Shown: positions 7,962 through 17,245, counted from the stretch's first letter. The stretch: DNA of 64,000 nt from Bradyrhizobium algeriense (GCF_036924595.1 NZ_JAZHRV010000001.1:5146001-5210000); one strand, 5' to 3'. Numbers and translations: made by a program. Notes: a model not told the origin generated them from the sequence alone.

Positions 7962-9146
7962 GTGCGCATTAGTGCACCGGTCGCCTACATCCTTCTTTAT
8001 GCCGCGTTGTACGCTGCCTTCGGCGTAGCGTCGCCGTTTTGGCCAAGATTTTTCGAAATGAGAGGCCTAAGCCCGCAGGAGATTGGCATTGTGCTCGCTG
8101 CCGCGATGGTAACGCGTCTTCTGGCCGGACCAATGGTTGGGATGCTTGCAGATCGAGCAGGTTCGTTGCGCTTTGCTCTCGCAGTTTGTACTGCATTGGC
8201 CGCTGCATCGGCCGCCGCTTTATTGTGGGCGCATTCCTTCGCGTTGCTGCTTTTCATAGCTGTGCTCCAAGCCGCTTCTCTGGCTCCCACGACTTCTCTG
8301 GCTGACGCATTATCGGTCAACGCGGCAAGACCGCGGTTGGCCGGGAAGGAATTTGAGTACGGCTGGATACGGGGCTCGGCATCATTGGCGTTCATATTTG
8401 GCACACTGACGGCCGGGCAGCTCATCAGCCGAACCGATGTTACGCCTATCATCTGGATGAATTTATCGTTTCTCGTCGTAGCGGCCCCCTCAACTGCATT
8501 GTTACCACCTGTCACGCCCCCCTCTTCACCACTCACCCGCGGATCTTCTGTGATCGGCGAGCTCGGTGAGCTCCTTCGGATCCCACGCTTTCGGACGATG
8601 ATACTGGTTACATCCTCCGTCTATGGCAGCCATGCGACGCACGACGCGTTCGCCGTCATTTGGTGGAGTGCTGCCGGGATCGAGCCTTGGACCATAAGCA
8701 TCCTCTGGTCGGAAGCCGTGGCTGCGGAAGTTGTGGTGTTCTTTCTGGTCGGCCCAGTTCTACTCCACCGGCTCGGGGCCTGGGGGGCCGCCGTTCTGGC
8801 TGCCGCGGCCGGCATTGTGCGGTGGTCTGTGGCCGGCGTTACGACCTCCGTGTTGGCGCTTTCAATTATCCAGCCGCTGCACGGCTTTACCTTTGCCCTG
8901 CTTCATCTCGCCTCGATGCGCGTGATGCAGACGCTGGTACCCGCCCGTCTGGCGGGAACCGGCCAATCCATTTACGCGTTTGGCTCAGGTTGCTTGACTG
9001 CCGTGCTGACCCTGTTGTCGGGGATTCTCTACGCAAAGTTTGGAGGGGCGGCCTTTCTTCCGATGGCCCTTCTATGTGCTGTCGCACTCCCGCTTGCGTG
9101 GCTTGGTTTTGCTGACGAACGGAATCGTTCTGTCGGCGTTCTTTGA
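7962..9146 (+). CDS. MFS transporter, phenylpropionate-permease-like (394 aa)
   Basis: Twelve hydrophobic segments spread over 394 residues, with the N-terminal pattern YAAFGVASPFWPRFFEMRGL and the loop GPMVGMLADRAGSLR between helices 2 and 3 (the MFS A-motif region). LAGKEFEYGWIRGSASLAF matches the YGxxRxxGS block of the HcaT/LacY-like MFS_1 subgroup. It sits in the inner membrane and would move a small organic solute; the substrate cannot be read. GTG start. It stands alone, with no pathway genes adjacent. Confidence 0.8.
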   Translation: MRISAPVAYILLYAALYAAFGVASPFWPRFFEMRGLSPQEIGIVLAAAMVTRLLAGPMVGMLADRAGSLRFALAVCTALAAASAAALLWAHSFALLLFIAVLQAASLAPTTSLADALSVNAARPRLAGKEFEYGWIRGSASLAFIFGTLTAGQLISRTDVTPIIWMNLSFLVVAAPSTALLPPVTPPSSPLTRGSSVIGELGELLRIPRFRTMILVTSSVYGSHATHDAFAVIWWSAAGIEPWTISILWSEAVAAEVVVFFLVGPVLLHRLGAWGAAVLAAAAGIVRWSVAGVTTSVLALSIIQPLHGFTFALLHLASMRVMQTLVPARLAGTGQSIYAFGSGCLTAVLTLLSGILYAKFGGAAFLPMALLCAVALPLAWLGFADERNRSVGVL

Positions 9147-9837
9147 TCATCCCGCGCAACCGTCTCTGCGAGCCCTCAGGGTGCCGGCTTCGTGGAGTAT
9201 GTACGGTGTGGGATAGAGAAGTCGGAACTTGCGGAGAACTCTGGTCAGTGCGCACGAGCCCTGTGGTGCGCCGCCGGAAACTCTAGGCTTGGCGTCGGGA
9301 GTGCTTTGAGAGCGCGCGATCGCGCCGATGGATACAGATCCGCGTTTCGTAATTTTTGCAGGCTCTTTCGGCCTGACATTGGAATTGGTGGGACACCCAC
9401 GGAGTGCGGCACCCCTGTATCCATGTTGCTCGACGGAGGATGTGCCTGAACCGGCTATGGCGATCGAGTATGGGGCCCGATCACCCTCCCGACGTCCGCG
9501 ATGGCATGCTGCAGCATAAGGGCGAGGACAGTATCCCGCCCCGCAATACCGTGCCGTTTGCTCAACGAGCTTCCGCGCATGCAATGGCGGCGATCTACCG
9601 GCCTGCGCAATCGGCAATGACTTCCGGGAAAGCCAACACGCGGCGTTGGAAGCTCCGTTTCGAGCCGTGCACAGCCCCTTTCGTCGACCCCCTGATGGGA
9701 TGGACCGGCGGGGACGGACAACCTGTCCCAGATCGAATTGGACTTCTGCCCAGGCAGCGGTCGCCTATGCCAAACGACAGGGCCTCAATTTTTTCGTGCA
9801 AGGTCATGCAGAGGCGACGCAGGATTGCTGCCCGACG
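9147..9837. other. Gene-poor stretch of about 690 bp
   Basis: No frame has a convincing protein. A short frame at 9328 (MDTDPRFVIFAGSFGL...) and a long minus-strand frame lack ribosome sites and recognisable motifs, and are left uncalled. Confidence 0.4.
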
Positions 9838-10110
9838 TGACGCTATGGGTGTTGGGATTTGCATCCGACCATGTTGCGGCGCCGAACGCGTGGGTGAGCG
9901 GCATTGTCATCGGCGCAGTGGCGACCGCAGCGCTCGCGAAACTCGCCGAGTGGGAGGTATGGATCAATCTCCTGCTCGGGGTGTGGTTTCTGGTCTCGCC
10001 TGCTGAGTTTCTCGGCTCGGACGACAGCGCGATGCGTCCACTATCGGCATCGGCTGATCGTCGCCGTGCTGTGCATCAGACGTCGCAGCAGCGGGTCGGT
10101 GCCCAACGAT
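9838..10110 (+). pseudogene. SPW-repeat membrane protein, decayed
   Basis: Reads LWVLGFASDHVAAPNAWVSG, then AALAKLAEWEVWINLLLGVW and FLVSPAEFLG, which is the repeat-and-spacer pattern of SPW-repeat proteins (two helical repeats of about 50 residues). The N-terminal half before LWVLGF is unrecognisable. After SDDSAM the second repeat continues one frame over as HYRHRLIVAVL. A truncated start plus a frameshift indicate a dead gene. Confidence 0.5.
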
Positions 10111-10213
10111 AAGGATGTCGCGATGAGGATGCGGGCTGCTAGACCCGGCCCGCATCCCGCAGTTTTTGCGATGCAACGGGGTCGGGCCTGCGCATGGCGC
10201 CCGCGCTTGGCAA

Positions 10214-10357
10214 TTAGAGCACACTACCAGGAACGGGTGCAGGAAACGTCGGTTCAGGGCTCGGCGTCGAGATGAGATAAAGCGCGCCTGCGACGAGCAT
10301 CACGGCAGTAAGCGCTAGTCCAAGCATGGCTAAAGCCAGTTCGTGTGGGTCTTCCAT
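10214..10357 (-). CDS. Putative small membrane protein (47 aa)
   Basis: MEDPHELALAMLGLALTAVM leads into one hydrophobic helix. A Pro-rich tail follows (TPSPEPTFPAPVPG). The start is an internal Met of a longer frame, picked because the helix follows directly. The ribosome site is poor. Confidence 0.45.
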   Translation of the reverse strand: MEDPHELALAMLGLALTAVMLVAGALYLISTPSPEPTFPAPVPGSVL

Positions 10358-10487
10358 GGAATGAACCCCGGCCCCTTGGCATCCGACCGGCACCCTTCGG
10401 CTTGGGCTGCCCGTTATCCAGCCCTTTGGTGGAAGGGCCGCTTGCGTTGGTGGCTCCAGCCAAGGGCCCGCAGCCGCCGTTATGCGA

Positions 10488-10601
10488 CTACTGCAAAGGT
10501 GCTGGCGCACCCGTTATGACAATTGCCAGAATGAACAGCATGCGCAGAAGGCAGCCTGTCATCCCGACCAGCTTTCCGATTTCGGAGCGCTCGAAGAACA
10601 T
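10488..10601 (-). CDS. Putative small membrane protein (37 aa)
   Basis: MFFERSEIGKLVGMTGCLLR followed by a hydrophobic helix. A strong GAGGAGG ribosome site is 6-7 bases before the ATG, the best translation signal in this part of the window. It is oriented away from rpoH. Confidence 0.55.
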   Translation of the reverse strand: MFFERSEIGKLVGMTGCLLRMLFILAIVITGAPAPLQ

Positions 10602-10775
10602 TGCTTCTGCCTCCTCATTTCGTTACCCGGCCCGAGACCAGCCCTCACGGGTTGAACCGATCAAGCTGCCATCGCAACACGGTCGGTCGATCCACTTAGT
10701 GAAACGGCGATGGCTTGCACGGCCGAGTTGAATGATTTCCAGCGCGCATACGCCGCGGAAAATCTCGGTTACCCT

Positions 10776-10803
10776 CTTGAAACCAAACGGCCATTTGCTC
10801 GTT
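10776..10803 (+). promoter_or_regulatory. Heat-shock (RpoH-type) promoter candidate
   Basis: CTTGAAA at 10776-10782, with a -10-like block about 15 bases on (GCTCGTT). The same CTTGAAA and spacing precede the ROSE elements at 12510 and 18214, where the -10 block reads TCTAATT or ACTAATT. CTTGAA-type -35 boxes are typical of RpoH promoters. Confidence 0.5.
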
Positions 10804-10810
10804 TTTTTGC

Positions 10811-10917
10811 CTGCCGCGGTAAGCGGTCCGGGCGCCCTCGGGGCCCGGCGAGACGGGCGCCCGGAGGTGTCCGCCGCCTGCTCGTACCCATCTTGCTCCT
10901 TGGAGGATTTGGCTATG
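10811..10917 (+). promoter_or_regulatory. ROSE RNA thermometer in front of rpoH
   Basis: A leader of about 107 nt: GC-rich hairpins (GGTCCGGGCGCCC with GGGCCCGGC, and GACGGGCGCC), then ATCTTGCTCC pairing with TGGAGGAT around the ribosome site, 7 bases before ATG. The TTGCT/GGAGG pairing with an unpaired G is the signature of ROSE elements described in Bradyrhizobium, which melt on heating and free the ribosome site. ROSE control of an rpoH gene is established in B. japonicum. Confidence 0.85.
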
Positions 10918-11820
10918 AGGACTTACGACATCACTCCCCTGCGGCGATCCGCTCTGACGCCTCCGTCTGTCGACGCCGGATTGTCGAGATATCTCGCCGA
11001 AATCCGCAAATTTCCGATCCTCACACCAGAGGCAGAACTCGCCTACGCAAGGCGCTGGCGCGAGTATCGGGATCGCGACGCCGCATTTCAACTGGTTACT
11101 AGCCACCTTAGGCTGGTCGCCAAGATAGCAATGCGCTATCGCGGCTACGGCCTTCCGATCGCCGACCTCGTCTCCGAAGGCAACATGGGCCTGATGCAGG
11201 CCGTTAAGCGGTTCGATCCGGACCGGGGTGTCCGCCTCGCCACCTATGCGATGTGGTGGATCCGGGCCACGATCCAGGAGTACATCCTTCGATCCTGGTC
11301 CCATGTGAAGGTCGCCGCCAGCGCCACCCAGAAGAAATTGTTTTTCAAACTGCGGAAGGCCAAGAGCGCGATCTCGGCGTTCCAAGACGGCGATTTGCGG
11401 CCGGACCAGGCCCCCCTCATTGCCGAGCGTCTTAAGGTTGCTGAACGAGACGTGGTCGATATGAATCGGCGTTTGCAGGGCGACGTGTCGTTGAATGCAC
11501 CGGTCCACCACGACGAGGATAAAGCCGGCGACGTATTGGATTGGCTTGTTGATCCCACACCAACCCAGGAAACAACGTTCGCCGATCAGCAGGAGACCGC
11601 TTATCTTCATCAGGTCCTGAAGAGCGCCATCGCGACGCTTAACCCCCGCGAACGTCGAATCCTCACCGCGCGCTGGCTGACGGACGAGCCTCCGACCCTT
11701 GAAGAGCTGGCTGCGGAACACGGTGTATCCCGCGAACGCGTCCGCCAGATCGAGCAGCGGGCTTTTCAAAAGGTGCAGGCTGCGATGCGGAGTTACGGGC
11801 GCGGCGCCGGCGGTAAGTAG
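10915..11820 (+). CDS. rpoH: RNA polymerase heat-shock sigma factor RpoH (301 aa)
   Basis: A sigma-32 family factor that directs RNA polymerase to heat-shock promoters. Region 2 is intact (LVTSHLRLVAKIAMRYRGYG, ISEGN-like VSEGNMGLMQAVKRFDP, and ATYAMWWIRATIQEYILRSW). The RpoH box QKKLFFKLRKAKSAI lies at about residue 140. The region 4 helix-turn-helix is TLEELAAEHGVSRERVRQIE. The start at 10915 is fixed by the ROSE leader, although the frame is open to 10732. Oddly, the first dozen residues (MRTYDITPLRRS) are those of the Hsp20 protein at 12650 (MRTTYDFAPLWRS), so leader and first codons appear to have been copied together. This is probably the rpoH1 type. Confidence 0.92.
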   Translation: MRTYDITPLRRSALTPPSVDAGLSRYLAEIRKFPILTPEAELAYARRWREYRDRDAAFQLVTSHLRLVAKIAMRYRGYGLPIADLVSEGNMGLMQAVKRFDPDRGVRLATYAMWWIRATIQEYILRSWSHVKVAASATQKKLFFKLRKAKSAISAFQDGDLRPDQAPLIAERLKVAERDVVDMNRRLQGDVSLNAPVHHDEDKAGDVLDWLVDPTPTQETTFADQQETAYLHQVLKSAIATLNPRERRILTARWLTDEPPTLEELAAEHGVSRERVRQIEQRAFQKVQAAMRSYGRGAGGK

Positions 11821-11971
11821 CCGGAGCTGTACCGCTCTTAGCCTTCGAAAGATCGATCATGCGGATCGACGCCACGGCCATCGGGTGGCGACGACGGATG
11901 TGGCCCCCGATAGCCGCTTTCCGCACCAAGAGGAAGGAATCGCCTACGCAGCATGACCGGGCGCAGCCCAA

Positions 11972-11996
11972 GGAACGTTTTCTTTGGTGGTGCGTT
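11972..11996 (+). promoter_or_regulatory. EcfG promoter, perfect consensus
   Basis: GGAAC (11972-11976), 16 bases, CGTT (11993-11996). It lies 65 bases before the start of the exported protein at 12061. Confidence 0.7.
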
Positions 11997-12060
11997 CGGC
12001 GGCCAGCGGGCGAGTCCGCAACCACAATGACGAGCCCGACGAACTTTTACGGAGGATGAC

Positions 12061-12378
12061 ATGATGAAAAGACTGTTGGTATTTGTGCTGGCGGGCGCTC
12101 TCATGGCTCCCACCACAGGCCTTGCGAGCGAGAGCGCGTTCAGCAATGACGGGGCCCGGCAAGCAGCGTCGAAATTTCCGGAGAAGCTTCCGCTCCTGCC
12201 GATCCCCCATCTTGAGACGATGCCGTGGATGAACTTTGACTGGGAGACGAAGGGACCAAGAGTGGACACCCTGTTGCCGCCCAGTTTCGTTGTCCCGGCG
12301 ATCCCGAAAGACTCGGCGTTTGCCAATAACGACGTCTTTAACACCAAGCAGTTGTTGGCAGGGACGGGAGTTAAATAG
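12061..12378 (+). CDS. Exported hypothetical protein (105 aa)
   Basis: Sec signal peptide of about 23 residues (MMKRLLVFVLAGALM...LAS). The mature part is Pro-rich (KLPLLPIPHLETMPWMNF, then LLPPSFVVPAIPKDS). GGAGG sits 6-7 bases before ATGATG. It has a consensus EcfG promoter 65 bases upstream and a hairpin downstream, so it forms a monocistronic stress gene between rpoH and hsp20. It is likely periplasmic; function unknown. Confidence 0.75.
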   Translation: MMKRLLVFVLAGALMAPTTGLASESAFSNDGARQAASKFPEKLPLLPIPHLETMPWMNFDWETKGPRVDTLLPPSFVVPAIPKDSAFANNDVFNTKQLLAGTGVK

Positions 12379-12390
12379 AAAGCGCAAGCC

Positions 12391-12419
12391 AACCACCGCC
12401 GCTTTCGGCGGCGGTGGTT
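12391..12419 (+). terminator. Strong hairpin after the exported-protein gene
   Basis: A perfect 12-bp stem with a 5-base loop (AACCACCGCCGC / GCGGCGGTGGTT). No T-run follows, so it may protect the transcript 3' end rather than terminate by itself. Confidence 0.55.
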
Positions 12420-12509
12420 CGATGGTCGCGCCACATTCGGAGTTCGGGATCCTCCTCCAGGCCGCTAACAGAACATGCGGTTTGCGCAACTGGACTCCTG
12501 CCGCCCCCT

Positions 12510-12652
12510 CTTGAAATTCGATTGGCATTTTCTAATTTCTTGCGTGCCGCGACAAGCGGTCCGGGCGCCCTTCGGGGGCCCGGCTGAGACGGGCGCCGGA
12601 GGTGTCCGGGGCCTGCTCGTATCCATCTTGCTCAACGGAGGATTTGGCTATG
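12510..12652 (+). promoter_or_regulatory. RpoH-type promoter plus ROSE RNA thermometer in front of hsp20
   Basis: CTTGAAA (12510-12516) and TCTAATT (12531-12537) form the promoter. The ROSE element follows from about 12545, nearly identical to that at 10811: paired GC-rich arms, then TCTTGCTCAACGGAGGAT sequestering the ribosome site before ATG 12650. Control by both transcription and RNA melting is expected. Confidence 0.85.
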
Positions 12653-13117
12653 AGGACTACCTACGATTTTGCTCCCCTTTGGCGGTCGACCATCGGCTTT
12701 GACCGCCTTTTCGACCTCGTCGATGCCGCGCAGCAGCAGACCGGCTCAGAGGACAATCATCCGCCGTGCAACGTCGAGCGCGTGGGCGAAGACCGCTACC
12801 AGATCTCGCTGGCGGTCGCCGGTTTCTCACCGGACGAAATCGAGATCACCGCAGAACAAAGCGTCCTGACCGTGGAAGGCCGGAAAGCCGAGAAGCAACA
12901 GGGCGAATTCCTCTACCAGGGGATTTCATCGCGGCCTTTCAAGCGGCAGTTCAATCTGGCGGACCACGTCCAGGTCAAGGGAGCGGCGTTTGACAACGGC
13001 TTGCTCCGGATTGAACTGGTTCGAGAGCTGCCAGAGGCCATGAAGCCGCGTCGGATTTCCATCGCGGGTTCGTCCGCTCCGAATGTCCGGCAGATCGACG
13101 GCCAAGCGGACGCCTGA
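12650..13117 (+). CDS. hspA: Small heat-shock protein Hsp20, class A (155 aa)
   Basis: An ATP-independent holdase chaperone. The flexible N-arm (MRTTYDFAPLWRSTIGF) is followed by an alpha-crystallin domain from about residue 40 to 130 (DRYQISLAVAGFSPDEIEIT, FKRQFNLADHVQVKGAAF and the GLL motif FDNGLLRIELVRE). The C-terminal extension carries PRRISIA, the I-x-I type anchor for oligomer assembly. It is of the IbpA-like rhizobial class A, the class whose genes carry ROSE leaders in Bradyrhizobium. The next gene is a second Hsp20, 76 bases on. Confidence 0.93.
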   Translation: MRTTYDFAPLWRSTIGFDRLFDLVDAAQQQTGSEDNHPPCNVERVGEDRYQISLAVAGFSPDEIEITAEQSVLTVEGRKAEKQQGEFLYQGISSRPFKRQFNLADHVQVKGAAFDNGLLRIELVRELPEAMKPRRISIAGSSAPNVRQIDGQADA

Positions 13118-13193
13118 CCGCGGTCAGACTTTAACTGACTTCCGCGACGGTCCCGTCCGCGGCGGAGGTCGCTTATCGAGGGAGAACACAACC

Positions 13194-13698
13194 ATGGCTA
13201 TCAAGGATCTGATTCCCTGGAACAACAAGGGACGCGAAAGTTGGTTTCCAGCGCGCCTCCGAGGTACGTCAATTCCTTGCGTTGCACCGCGAAATGAATC
13301 GCATGTTCGAGGACGTATTTCGCGGATTCGATGTTGCACCGTTCGGGTTTGCCTCGCGGACTCTGGATAGGCTCGGCTGGCCGCAGATCGACATCGAGGA
13401 GACGGACAAGGAGGTGCGCATCACCGCCGAGCTACCCGGTCTCGATGAGAAGGACGTCAGCCTGGAAATCGCAAATGGCGTTCTTTCGATCTCCGGCGAG
13501 AAGAAATCGGAGTCGGAAGACAAGGCCCGTCGCTTCAGTGAACGGTACTATGGTCGCTTCGAACGGCGCATACCGCTGGAGGACGTCGAGGAGGACAAGG
13601 TCTCCGCCGCGTTCAAGAACGGCGTGCTGACCGTAACGGTGCCGAAATCCGCCGAAGCGAAGAATGTCCGCCGCATCGCGATCAATCGCAATGGCTGA
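13194..13698 (+). pseudogene. Second Hsp20 gene, N-terminal frameshift
   Basis: From ATG 13194 (GAGGGAGAA ribosome site) the frame reads MAIKDLIPWNNKGRE. It then shifts near 13240 by one base; the conserved reading continues as GFQRASEVRQFLALHREMNR. The alpha-crystallin domain is whole (IDIEETDKEVRITAELPGLD, YYGRFERRIPL, AAFKNGVLTVTVPKS). Translation could restart at TTG 13282 or ATG 13294 and give a domain without its N-arm, so loss of function is likely but not certain. It belongs to the MNxRDLIPW class, different from the class A gene upstream. Confidence 0.75.
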
Positions 13699-13769
13699 CC
13701 GCATCCGTCCGGGCGCTCGATCGGTGAGCACCCGGACGACGGCGTTATTTGCATGCAGGGAGATGCCGC

Positions 13770-14237
13770 GTGGTCAAGGAACGGAGGAGCGAAAAAGAAC
13801 TGCGCCAGATGATGCTCGCGGCGGCTCGCCAACACGTCGAGTGCAACGAGCTGGAAGATCTTTTCATCTTTGGACCCACGCCACGGCCTGGCGCCAATTG
13901 GGGCTTTGGGATCGCAGGCAAGGAGAACAAGGTCTCTGTGGCCTGCTACACGCGCCTCGACCAGATCGCCAGCCACCTTCAGGGAAAATATGAGCTGCAT
14001 CCGGTCAAGGCTGCCCGGCGCGATATCGAAGCCAGGGTTTGGTCCCTGGTCCATGATCACCCAACGCTCAAAGCGTGGCTTTCACGTTCCGGCGGCGCCT
14101 ACGACATCGCCACGTTCAAGAAACTGGAAGGTCAGCCGAATTGGACAATGGAATGGAATACTGACGATCAGCCGGCCAAAGCTGCCTTCGAACGTATCGT
14201 TCGGTCTGTTCAAACGCAAATAGAGTTGGAATCATGA
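13770..14237 (+). CDS. Hypothetical protein (155 aa)
   Basis: Begins VVKERRSEKELRQMMLAAAR and contains FIFGPTPRPGANWGFGIAG, which is a mixed alpha/beta protein by eye. The GTG at 13770 has GGGAG 7 bases before it. Upstream in-frame starts (TTG 13749) lack a site. No membrane or signal segment is visible. It lies just after the two Hsp20 genes on the same strand, but 70 bases away, so it is probably a separate unit. Confidence 0.7.
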   Translation: MVKERRSEKELRQMMLAAARQHVECNELEDLFIFGPTPRPGANWGFGIAGKENKVSVACYTRLDQIASHLQGKYELHPVKAARRDIEARVWSLVHDHPTLKAWLSRSGGAYDIATFKKLEGQPNWTMEWNTDDQPAKAAFERIVRSVQTQIELES

Positions 14238-14240
14238 TTT

Positions 14241-15154
14241 TGAACATTGCAGAGGTCGAGTAGTCAGCTGCCTCCCAGTTTGCCAATCAGCACATAGGAC
14301 AGACCAGTCAGATGGATGCGATGTAACGAATGTCGCCCTTCGCGAGGTGAAAAACTCGGCAGCGGAGTACTTGCAGCTTTTGATGGCCATTACCGCTGGC
14401 GTTCGGCCGCTCGGCTGCAATTCGCGCCGGCTTGCATACGGGCGAACCCGAAATTCGTGATGACAATGATGTCAGTGAATCACTGTCAACATCACATCCC
14501 GTGCAAGTCACCTCGCCGGCAACAACGAGGTTCTGGCTTCCAGCACGGTCTGCGGGCCGATAACCAGTTCTTGGCCGCGGATGCTGGAGTAGCCCCTAAT
14601 CGCCTTCCACAATCTTGATCGGCAGCTTGAGATCAATCAACCGCGCCTGCAGAAGGGACAGCGACAGCATGTCCTTCGCGTTGACATAATGGGTGCTGTC
14701 GCCGGGATGGGACCCCACGTTGAACTCGAGGAGCGGTCCGCGCCCTGAGTCGCGCTCAGCGTGTCGTGGAAGGTGCAGCAGGAGCAAGTAAATCCGGCTG
14801 CGCTGGTGTGAATGAGACTGCTCACCGAAGAGGCGCAACGAAAATGGCCTCAGTGCGGCGGGGCGCCAAGGCCGTCATTCCAATCGCTTCCGATCACGGC
14901 GGATGAAACCGGAAGCTATAAACTCCACACACAACGCGAATGGTTCCTAGCGCTCAACAAGATCGAACAGAATGAGTCGAGAAAACGGCCCCAGCTGTAT
15001 CTTCACAAGCTGAGGCCGTCCAAGCTCACGTTTCTGACTGAGTGTATCTCACCGATACGATCGACTAATCCTGCAACATGTTCAACGTTCCTAAATTCCT
15101 TTCCTGTGAGAGCATCAGACATTGTTTGCCGGACCCGCTTCGTGATCGGCCCAT
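14241..15154. other. Gene-poor stretch of about 900 bp
   Basis: Nothing firm. The minus-strand frame at 14596-14838 has a plausible C-terminal half (EFNVGSHPGDSTHYVNAKDM, then LIDLKLPIKIVEGD) but an implausible N-terminal half, so it may be a fragment. Confidence 0.35.
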
Positions 15155-15182
15155 GAAAAAGGCCCCACCGTGATGGGGCCTT
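15155..15182 (-). terminator. Rho-independent terminator of the PRC-barrel gene
   Basis: On the minus strand: AAGGCCCCA, a 6-base loop, TGGGGCC, then TTTTT. It is 23 bases after the stop codon. Confidence 0.8.
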
Positions 15183-15204
15183 GATCAGCCGAAATATCGG
15201 ATGC

Positions 15205-15741
15205 TCAGTTGTAGTCTGAATACTTGAACTGCGGCATCGCCTTGAGCTGTTCCTTGGTACCGCTCATCACGGCGTGGTCCGGCATCCAGTCGTTCGCATC
15301 AGCGGTACGTGCAGTCGTCGTGGTGGTCGTGGCCGCGCCAGTCGTTGTTTCCTTGGTCGTCGTCTCGCGCGTCGTCGTTGCCGGCGCCGTCGAGCTGGTG
15401 CGCACCGGCTCCTCAATGAATTTGAGCTTGTCCATGGATACAGCGATGTCGTGCTCGCCCATGCCCAGGAAGCCGCCGACACCGATGACCACGGCATTAA
15501 CCTTGCCGTTCTTGTCCAGGATCAGTTCGTTGATGTCGCCAAGCTTTTCATTGGCTTCGTTATAGACGTCGAGACCCATGAGCTTGGACGCGCGCCAGTT
15601 TCCCTTGAGCGCCATCTTTTCCTGCGAGCCGGCAGTCGTCGCGGCGGGAGCCGCGCGATCCGTGGGCTGGGCGGTTTGCGCATAAGCGGGAGCACTGAAG
15701 ACGGCGGCGCTCAGGAGAGCCGCGGCTAAGACTTTCTGCAT
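15205..15741 (-). CDS. Exported PRC-barrel domain protein (178 aa)
   Basis: Signal peptide ending AYAQT (residue 22). The PRC-barrel core runs from about residue 48 to 110 (WRASKLMGLDVYNEANEKLG, NAVVIGVGGFLGMGEHDIAV). A Thr-rich low-complexity linker (TTTRETTTKETTT) and a C-terminal tail follow. PRC-barrel proteins of this exported type are common in rhizobia and tied to stress, with unknown ligands. GAGGAGG precedes the ATG by 6 bases. A GGAAC-N16-AGTT promoter and a clear terminator make this a single-gene unit. Confidence 0.88.
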   Translation of the reverse strand: MQKVLAAALLSAAVFSAPAYAQTAQPTDRAAPAATTAGSQEKMALKGNWRASKLMGLDVYNEANEKLGDINELILDKNGKVNAVVIGVGGFLGMGEHDIAVSMDKLKFIEEPVRTSSTAPATTTRETTTKETTTGAATTTTTTARTADANDWMPDHAVMSGTKEQLKAMPQFKYSDYN

Positions 15742-15776
15742 TGTATCCTCCTCCGAAGGTTGATCGGTGCTTCTAG

Positions 15777-15801
15777 AACTGAACTTGCGAACGAATGTTC
15801 C
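15777..15801 (-). promoter_or_regulatory. EcfG-like promoter of the PRC-barrel gene
   Basis: Minus strand: GGAAC (15797-15801), 16 bases, AGTT (15777-15780). One base off consensus, 36 bases before the start codon. Confidence 0.6.
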
Positions 15802-16322
15802 TAGCGTTTCGGAGTAGTTCGAAGTACGCCGGGAGCATGCGGCGCAGGAGCCCCGTGCGAGAACGAGGAAAGGCGTCTTTTTCCGGAAACATACTCTCGC
15901 TCCGCGCGTTGATGGCAGTTCATGCTGCGTGGCAACCGGCCGTAACGGAGAACGATGGACGCAGCAATTTTGCCGGCTTCTTGCGGCGACACCAACGCAT
16001 CGGTACGCGCTGACATCTAAGCCGTTCCCCTCATGGACGCTCGTCGTTACCTGTTCCCGGCGCGGGCGCAGTCAAACCCGTCGGCAAAATTCGGTAAGAC
16101 CACTGGTCCTTGCCATCTTAGGACCCCTAATTCTGCCCGCCGGCAACCCGCGCCCGGTCCTGCTTGCGCCCGCGGCTTGATTGCTTCCTTGCCTTCCATC
16201 CTGCAAACACCTCCTATTCGCGCATGGCAACGCGTCATGATACGCTAGCCTTCCAGTTTTTCCCGGCCGGAACGATTCGACCTGTGCCAGTTTGAATTAG
16301 CTTTCGTGTGGAGTTTTGTGGC
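15802..16322. other. Gene-poor stretch
   Basis: No supported gene. Open frames here are short, lack ribosome sites and show no family motif. Confidence 0.4.
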
Positions 16323-17245
16323 GTGGCGTTTCAGCGCAAGAAGGCGGCGACGATCGGCGTGAAGGCGCCCTTCCCCGGATTCGTCGAGCCCGCGCTGGCC
16401 ACGTCGATCGAGAAAGTGCCATCCGGCGATCGCTGGATCCATGAGGTCAAGTTCGACGGCAACCGCGTCCAGCTGCACATCCATAACGACGCCATCAAGG
16501 TCCTCACCCGCCGCGGCAACGACTGGACCGGGCGCTTCAGCAAGATCGCGGCCGACGCCTACCTGATCAATGCCGGCAGTGCCATCATCGACGGCGAAGT
16601 GGTCGTTCCGGCAGCAGACGGCACCAGGATTTCTCCGTGCTGCAAAACGAGCTGCGCGGCAAGTCCAACCGGCTCGTCATGATCCCTTTCGATCTGCTCT
16701 ATCTCAACGGCCAGGATTTGCGGAAGCTGCCACTCTTCGAGCGCAAAACGCACCTGAAAAAGTTGATCGAGAAGACAGCCATCCAGTTCAGCGAAAGTTT
16801 TGAGGTCGACGGCAAAGAGATGTTCGCGCACGCCTGCGAGGTCGGCCGCGAAGGCGTCGTCTCCAAGGTCCGCGACAACAGCCGCTACCCGTCCGGCCGC
16901 GGCAGGGACTGGGTCAAGAAGACCTGCGCGCAGCGCGAGACGCTGACCATCGCGGGCTTTGCGCTCGACGGCAACGATTGGGACGGCATCTATGTCGGCC
17001 GCCGCAAGGGCGACGATCTGATCTATGCCGGCAAGGTCGACCACGGCTTCGACAAAACGTCGGCCGCGGATTTGCGCGAGCGGCTGACGCCGCTGATCCG
17101 ATAGACCCAGCCCTACGCCAAGCGGATCGCTCACAAGGGCATCTGGGCGGAGCCCGAGCTGAACGCCGAGATCGAATATCGCGCCAAATCCGCGGCGGGA
17201 AAGGTGCGCCATCCTTTTTTTAGAGGTCTGCGCGAGGATCTGTGA
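16323..17245 (+). pseudogene. ATP-dependent DNA ligase (LigD ligase domain), broken
   Basis: The ligase domain can be read nearly whole: APFPGFVEPALATSIEKVPS, then HEVKFDGNRVQLHIHND containing the adenylated Lys of KxDG, DGEVVV (motif III), REGVVSKVRDNSRY (motif IV) and DWVKKTCAQ (motif V). Two lesions are clear. Two extra bases near 16625 shift DGT to DFSVLQNELRG, and an in-frame TAG stands at 17102 before TQPYAKRIAHKGIWAEPEL. The polymerase and nuclease domains of LigD are absent. It would have served end joining. Confidence 0.75.

Noticed and set aside
10231..10254. GGAAC-N16-GGTT as an EcfG promoter on the plus strand
   Set aside because: It lies inside a minus-strand gene and no plus-strand gene follows within a sensible distance.
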